Positions 59,009 through 64,000 of a stretch of DNA of 64,000 bases are shown in pieces. A program made the translations under genes and the position numbers. Under the pieces are notes generated by a model. The model worked only from the letters and a program-made list of their open reading frames with translations, had not been told where the DNA came from and made no database searches. Each line of letters opens with the position of its first letter. The stretch's first letter is position 1. Source of the stretch: Alcanivoracaceae bacterium (lineage in GTDB: Bacteria; Pseudomonadota; Gammaproteobacteria; Pseudomonadales; Alcanivoracaceae); assembly GCA_029212745.1 (NCBI GenBank), contig JARGOL010000003.1, forward strand, positions 124,001-188,000, given 5' to 3'.

Positions 59009-62000
59009 ATGGAAAACGGCTTCGCCATCATTCATGCCAACCGTCTGGAAGACCTCACTGCCCTGACCGTTGACTGGATCAAGGGCCAGCCCCTTCCCCC
59101 GCTGGTGGATGATGTCTTCCTGGTGGAGTCGAACGGCATCGCCCAGTGGCTGAGACTGGCGCTGGCAGATGATGCAGCCTGCGGTATCGCCGCCGCCCAG
59201 CAGTTCCAGATGCCGTCCCGGTTTCTCTGGCAGGCCTATCGTTCGGTGCTGGGCGAGGAACAGGTGCCGCACACATCACCGTTCGACAAGTCCCGGCTTG
59301 TCTGGCGACTGATGCGACTGCTGCCCACGCTGTCCACTGACGAGGCCTACCTGCCGCTGGCACGCTTCCTCGCCGACGACACCGACCTGCGCAAGCATTA
59401 CCAGTTGAGCGAACGGCTGGCAGATCTGTACGACCAGTATCAGGTGTACCGCGCCGACTGGCTGACGCACTGGGAGCAAGGCCACGACAGCCTGCCGCAG
59501 GCAAACGCCGACAGCGTGCCACTCAACGGCCAGCGCTGGCAGGCCCGACTGTGGCGCCTGCTGCGCGACGACATGCCGGCCGACCAGCGCGACACGTCAC
59601 GAGCCAGCATTCATGCGCGCTTCCTGCAGGCACTGGACCACAACCGCATCGCCGGCTCCCTGCCGCCCCGCATCATTGTGTTTGGCATCAGCGCCCTGCC
59701 GCAGCAGACGCTCGAGGCCTTGCATGCGCTCTCCGGCCACTGCCAGATCCTGCTGCTGGCGCAGAATCCGTCCGAACATTACTGGGGCGACATTGTCGAG
59801 GACCGGGAGCTGTTGCGCCGCCAGCAGCAGCGCCATGCCAGCAAACCGGGTCTGGCTGGCCTGTCCGGGGATGAACTGTCGATGGCGGCCAACCCGCTGC
59901 TGGCCAGCTGGGGCAAACAGGGGCGCGACTACATCAACCTGCTTTACAGTTATGACGTGCCGGAACGCTACCAGGACTGGTTCCAGAGCATTGATGTGTT
60001 CACGCCACCCCGCCCGCAGGACGACACCGGTGCGCCCCTTCTTCGGCAGCTGCAGCAGGATATTTTCTCACTGACCAATGCGGCCGTGGACGAACGGCGC
60101 GTGCGCGAGGACGGCGATGATTCGCTGTCTTTCCACGTTGCCCACAGCCGGCAACGGGAGGTGGAGGTCCTGCACGACCAGCTCCTCGACCTGTTTGAAA
60201 AGGACAGCGCCTTGAAGGCCCGGGACATCATTGTCATGGTGCCGGACATCCAGTCCTACGCCCCGCATGTGGAAGCCGTTTTTGGTGGTATTGCGCATGA
60301 CGACCCGCGCCACATCCCCTACACCCTGTCGGACCGCAGCCAGAAACATACCCTGCCCCTGGCCGGCGCGTTGGCACAGCTTCTCAACGCACCGACACTG
60401 CGTTTTACCGTGAGCGACATCCTTGACCTGCTGGATGTGGCTGCCATCCGCCAGCGTTTTGGTATTGCCGCCAGTGATCTGCCACTGGTACGCCAATGGG
60501 CAGCGGACGCCGGTATTCGCTGGGGGTTCGACGCCGGGCACCGTGCGTCACTGCAATTGCCCGAACACCTGGCCCATAACAGCTGGCTGTTCGGGCTCGA
60601 GCGCATGCTGCTCGGCTATGCCACCGGCGATGCGCCGGCCTGGCAGGCGATCGAACCCTTCGACGAAGTGGCCGGCCTGTCGGCGCGGCTGGCCGGACAA
60701 CTGGTGGCATTCATCCAGGTGCTGCAACGACACTGGCAGCAACTGTCACAGGAAGGCACACCGGCCCAGTGGCGCGAGCGCCTGACACAACTGCTTGATG
60801 ACATAGCGCTGGTGGAAGATGAAACAGATGCACAGCTGCAGGCCAGCGTCATCGACGCCCTGGAACAGTGGCAGCTGGCCTGTGATGAGGCCGCATTCAG
60901 CCAGGCCGTGCCGGTATCCATTGCACGCGCGGTGCTGCTGCGCACCCTGGACCAGGGCAGCCTGTCACAGCGCTTCCTCGCCGGGCGCGTCAATTTCTGC
61001 ACGCTGATGCCCATGCGCAGCATCCCGTTCCGGGTGGTCTGCCTGCTCGGCATGAATGATGGTGATTACCCGCGCAGCCAGTTGCCCATGGATTTTGACC
61101 TGATGGCCATGCGCGGACAGTACCGCCCGGGCGACCGTTCGCGCCGCGAAGATGACCGTTACCTGTTTCTGGAAGCATTGCTGTCGGCGCGGCAAAAGCT
61201 GTATATCAGCTGGGTGGGGCGCAACATCCGTGACAATAGCCCGTCACCGGCATCTGTGCTGGTGGGGCAGCTGCGTGACTACCTGGCCCAGGGCTGGACG
61301 CTGGCAGACGCTTCATCGGGTGACATTCTTGATGCCCTGACCATCGAACATCCCCTGCAACCGTTCAGCCGTGACTATTTTCGCAGCGACGCTGCCACAG
61401 GCCGGCTTTTCACCTACGCCCACGAATGGCGTGAGGCGCTGGAGCCGCGAGACAGTGCCGGCCCGGACAGCCTGGCGCTGCCACTGACAGAAAACATCCA
61501 GGCCACCCCGGGCGAAGTGGCGCGTTTCCTGCGTGACCCGGTGGCGCTGTTCTTCAATGAGCGCCTCAAGGTGCGCGCACTGAACACCGACAGCGGTGCC
61601 ATGGATGATGAGCCGTTCGCCCTGGATGCGCTGACAAGTGCCCGTATCAACGGTGACCTGCTTGATGCCGGCCTGCGTGCCATCGACAACGGCGATGATG
61701 TCGCGGTCGCCATCAACCGGGAGGCAGCGCGCCTGTGTGCCACCGGCCAGCTGCCGCCACCGCCGTGGGACAGCCTGCATGCCGAAGCCCTGACAGACGA
61801 AGTGGGCGCCCTGGCCATGACCTGGCAGCAGGCCCTGCAACACTGGCCTGACACTGCCGAGCCCATCGAACTGCGCCTTGACGACCTGGCCGGACCACCA
61901 CCTTTTGCCATTGAAGGCTGGCTGAAGGGCCTGCGCAGCGGACCGGAAGGGCTGTGCCAGTTGCTGCCGTTTACCGGCGACATCGACAAGAAACCCTGGC

Positions 62001-62443
62001 GGCTGGTCAACGCCTGGGTCGATCACCTCTGTGGTTGCGCCACCGGCCTGAAGCTTCACAGCTGGCTGCTCAATGCGGAAAAATCGATCCAGTTTCCAGC
62101 GCTTGATGCCGCGCAGGCCCGGCTCTTGCTCGAACACATGGCGCAGGCGTGGCTGCAGGCATTGCAGATGCCGCTGCCACTGGCGGTGCGCACAGGCTTC
62201 GAATGCATGAGCGGTAATGCGCCCAACATGAAGAAGGCACAAAGCGCCTATGAAGGCGGCTTCAACCACACCGGTGAACGGGATTACACCAGCAACCTGC
62301 TACTGCGGCGCAGCTTTCCTGATTTCGACACACTGGTCCAGGCGCACACCGGCGACGAGCCGCTGATGGTGCATTGGGCCGAACGGCTGTATGCGCCATT
62401 GCTGGCCCAGCGCAGCACGCTCGACATCGGGGGCCGCCAATGA
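59009..62443 (+). CDS. recC: Exodeoxyribonuclease V subunit gamma (RecC)
   Basis: Chi-recognising subunit of RecBCD. The 1144-residue protein is of family length (E. coli 1122). It starts with family-like IIHANRLEDL and has VFLVESNGIAQWLRLALADD, VFGISALPQQTLEALHAL, and MPMRSIPFRVVCLLGMNDGDYPR. The degenerate nuclease-helicase fold has no catalytic motifs, as usual. The ATG at 59009 lies 60 nt inside the open frame. Overlaps recB by 4 nt. Gene order recC-recB with recD expected downstream. Confidence 0.95.
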   Translation: MENGFAIIHANRLEDLTALTVDWIKGQPLPPLVDDVFLVESNGIAQWLRLALADDAACGIAAAQQFQMPSRFLWQAYRSVLGEEQVPHTSPFDKSRLVWRLMRLLPTLSTDEAYLPLARFLADDTDLRKHYQLSERLADLYDQYQVYRADWLTHWEQGHDSLPQANADSVPLNGQRWQARLWRLLRDDMPADQRDTSRASIHARFLQALDHNRIAGSLPPRIIVFGISALPQQTLEALHALSGHCQILLLAQNPSEHYWGDIVEDRELLRRQQQRHASKPGLAGLSGDELSMAANPLLASWGKQGRDYINLLYSYDVPERYQDWFQSIDVFTPPRPQDDTGAPLLRQLQQDIFSLTNAAVDERRVREDGDDSLSFHVAHSRQREVEVLHDQLLDLFEKDSALKARDIIVMVPDIQSYAPHVEAVFGGIAHDDPRHIPYTLSDRSQKHTLPLAGALAQLLNAPTLRFTVSDILDLLDVAAIRQRFGIAASDLPLVRQWAADAGIRWGFDAGHRASLQLPEHLAHNSWLFGLERMLLGYATGDAPAWQAIEPFDEVAGLSARLAGQLVAFIQVLQRHWQQLSQEGTPAQWRERLTQLLDDIALVEDETDAQLQASVIDALEQWQLACDEAAFSQAVPVSIARAVLLRTLDQGSLSQRFLAGRVNFCTLMPMRSIPFRVVCLLGMNDGDYPRSQLPMDFDLMAMRGQYRPGDRSRREDDRYLFLEALLSARQKLYISWVGRNIRDNSPSPASVLVGQLRDYLAQGWTLADASSGDILDALTIEHPLQPFSRDYFRSDAATGRLFTYAHEWREALEPRDSAGPDSLALPLTENIQATPGEVARFLRDPVALFFNERLKVRALNTDSGAMDDEPFALDALTSARINGDLLDAGLRAIDNGDDVAVAINREAARLCATGQLPPPPWDSLHAEALTDEVGALAMTWQQALQHWPDTAEPIELRLDDLAGPPPFAIEGWLKGLRSGPEGLCQLLPFTGDIDKKPWRLVNAWVDHLCGCATGLKLHSWLLNAEKSIQFPALDAAQARLLLEHMAQAWLQALQMPLPLAVRTGFECMSGNAPNMKKAQSAYEGGFNHTGERDYTSNLLLRRSFPDFDTLVQAHTGDEPLMVHWAERLYAPLLAQRSTLDIGGRQ

Positions 62444-64000
62444 GCAGTGCCCTGAACCCGCTGACGTTTCCACTGCAGGGCAGCCACCTGATCGAGGCCA
62501 GCGCCGGCACGGGCAAGACATTTACCCTGGCGGCCCTGTACCTGCGACTGGTGATGGGGCATGGCGGCGACAACGGGTTCCGCGGGCCGCTGCTGCCGCC
62601 CGACATCCTGGTGGTGACATTCACCGAAGCGGCCACGCGCGAGTTACGCGACCGTATTCGGCAACGACTGGCCCAGGCGGCACAACTCTTCGCCGGCCTG
62701 GAGACCGAGGCCGATGCGTTCCTGCTGGCATTGAAAGACGACGTGCCACCGGCGCAGTGGCCGGAGCAGGCGGCACGCCTGCGCGCCGCCGCCCAATGGA
62801 TGGATGACGCGGCCATCTACACCATCCACGGCTTCTGCCAGCGCATGCTGCGCCAGCATGCCTTTGATTCCGGCAGCCTTTTCACTCTGGAGCTGGCACC
62901 GGACGAGGAAAAGCTGCTGGTGACGGCAACGGACGATTACTGGCGTACCTTCTGCCTGTCCCTGGATGCGACACAGGCGGGATGGCTGGCGCAGGTCTTT
63001 GCATCACCGGAGGCCTTGCTCAAGGCCGTCCGCCCACTGCTTTCCAGTTGCGGCCACCTTGCCGCAACGCCTGCGTCCTTTCCCGACCTGCTGGACACCT
63101 GGGTGGAGGAGCGCGCACAGGCTTCCCTCGCGCTCAAGCAACGCTGGCAGCAATGGGCCAGCGAATTGCTGCCACTGTTCGAGGCTGCCTGGGACGACGC
63201 GCGACTGCCCAGGGGGAAACCCTCGAAAAGCGCCTCCATTAGCGGCTGGCTGAAAGGCATTGTCGCCTGGTGCGATGACGCCAACGACATGTCCAGGCCA
63301 AAAGCCATCACCGACACGTCCCTGAGATGCTTCACCCGTGCCGCCCTTGGCAAGGTCGGCACCGACATCGATGCGATCCTGGCGCACCCCGCCATCGACC
63401 GGTTCGATGAACTGAAAAACCCCGGCAAGGCGCTGCCCGACCTGGGCCCGCGCCTGTTGCCCCACGCCTGCCACTGGATCGCCGCGAGACTGGCCAGCAG
63501 CAAACACCAGCAGGCCCTGATCGGCTACGACGACATGCTTCAGCACCTGCATGACGCCCTGCATGGCAGTCAGGCCGAGGCGCTTGCCGGGCAGGTGCGC
63601 CAGCAATACCCGTTCGCACTGATCGACGAGTTCCAGGACACCGACCCGGTCCAGTACCAGATATTCGAGCGTATCTATGCCGGCACCACGGACACCGGCT
63701 GGCTGATGATCGGTGACCCGAAGCAGGCCATCTACAGTTTCCGCGGCGCCGATATCCACACCTATCTTGCCGCGCGCCGCGATACCCGGGGTCACCATCA
63801 CACCCTGACCACCAACTACCGCTCGGCGGCGCCACTGGTGGCGGCCATCAACCACGTGTTCAGCAACGCCGAAAGCAAGCCGCAAGGCGCGTTTCGCCTG
63901 GGGAGTGACGTGCCGTTTCATGCGGTGGCCGCGAACGGCCGGGCAGAAACCTTCGTCATCGAGGACGCGGCTGTCTCACCGCTGACGTTCTGGCACCTGA
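62440..64000 (+). CDS. recB: Exodeoxyribonuclease V subunit beta (RecB), 5' part
   Basis: Helicase-nuclease subunit of RecBCD, cut by the window edge after about 520 codons (full length about 1,200). It begins MSSALNPLTFPLQGSHLIEA. Helicase motifs: ASAGTGKTFTLAALYLRL (Walker A), VVTFTEAATRELRDRIRQRL (Ia), IHGFCQRML, LIDEFQDTDPVQY (II), IGDPKQAIYSFRGADIHTY (III) and TNYRSAAPLV (IV). The nuclease domain is outside. Its ATG overlaps the recC stop. Confidence 0.96.
   Translation, partial: MSSALNPLTFPLQGSHLIEASAGTGKTFTLAALYLRLVMGHGGDNGFRGPLLPPDILVVTFTEAATRELRDRIRQRLAQAAQLFAGLETEADAFLLALKDDVPPAQWPEQAARLRAAAQWMDDAAIYTIHGFCQRMLRQHAFDSGSLFTLELAPDEEKLLVTATDDYWRTFCLSLDATQAGWLAQVFASPEALLKAVRPLLSSCGHLAATPASFPDLLDTWVEERAQASLALKQRWQQWASELLPLFEAAWDDARLPRGKPSKSASISGWLKGIVAWCDDANDMSRPKAITDTSLRCFTRAALGKVGTDIDAILAHPAIDRFDELKNPGKALPDLGPRLLPHACHWIAARLASSKHQQALIGYDDMLQHLHDALHGSQAEALAGQVRQQYPFALIDEFQDTDPVQYQIFERIYAGTTDTGWLMIGDPKQAIYSFRGADIHTYLAARRDTRGHHHTLTTNYRSAAPLVAAINHVFSNAESKPQGAFRLGSDVPFHAVAANGRAETFVIEDAAVSPLTFWHL

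Overview
This window is a 64 kb stretch of a GC-rich gammaproteobacterial chromosome. Three housekeeping neighbourhoods carry the usual gammaproteobacterial gene sets: algZ/argH/lptM/lysA/dapF/DUF484/xerC, amtB/glnK/ubiK/comM, and recC/recB. Together with high GC and many lipid and acyl-CoA genes, this resembles an Alcanivorax-type or related marine oil-degrading gammaproteobacterium. That taxonomic guess is inference; no database was searched. I see no transposase, integrase other than XerC, prophage or CRISPR array.

Layout. 1-8.8 kb: a partial AlgZ/FimS sensor gene divergent from argH, then lptM, lysA, a TetR regulator with a secreted beta-propeller protein (opposite strand), dapF, DUF484, an HxlR-SCP2 regulator (opposite strand) and xerC. 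8.8-12.5 kb: DUF4112, a Rieske protein and speA on the minus strand, divergent from speE. 12.5-16.2 kb: a secreted alpha/beta hydrolase (lipase-like) with its own terminator, an anchored companion protein downstream, and a divergent AraC regulator. 16.2-23.9 kb: a LysR-gdhA pair divergent from an acyl-CoA dehydrogenase/SDR/APH-type kinase/histidine phosphatase/SDR operon and a START-domain protein. 24-30.6 kb: glnK-amtB, ubiK, a large ankyrin-repeat membrane protein, a small secreted protein and comM. 30.5-35.2 kb: a second set of LvaB-like (DUF6285), kinase, acyl-CoA dehydrogenase and SDR genes with a tandem GNAT-like gene in the middle. 35.2-38.3 kb: a stand-alone encapsulated-ferritin-type protein, an unknown protein and rep.

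38.3-47.8 kb: an eight-gene chemosensory operon with visibly lower GC than its surroundings. A long hairpin-rich leader comes first. The genes are a double-receiver regulator, a HAMP-less MCP, CheR, a triple-CheW protein, CheB, a lone CheB-like receiver, CheA and a divergent CheW-like protein. No flagellar or pilus genes, CheZ or CheD lie beside it, so its output is not obvious. This is the most unusual block in the window.

47.8-51.2 kb: an orphan MoxR ATPase coupled to a fusion of a PCMT-like methyltransferase domain with a GspE/PilB-type secretion ATPase. 51.3-56.4 kb: a cytochrome c5-like protein and a three-gene signalling operon (OmpR-type regulator, LysM-FecR protein, CHASE2 histidine kinase). 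56.5-57.1 kb: tRNA-Arg(CCG), preceded by a 106-bp direct repeat that carries a truncated copy of its 5' end and folds into hairpins. 57.1-64 kb: a 7TM-DISM diguanylate cyclase, then recC and the start of recB, which runs off the end.

Two themes recur. The first is two nearby modules that each combine an APH-type kinase, an acyl-CoA dehydrogenase and an SDR, the set used in 4-hydroxyacyl-CoA catabolism. The second is sensory circuits with non-standard domain arrangements.
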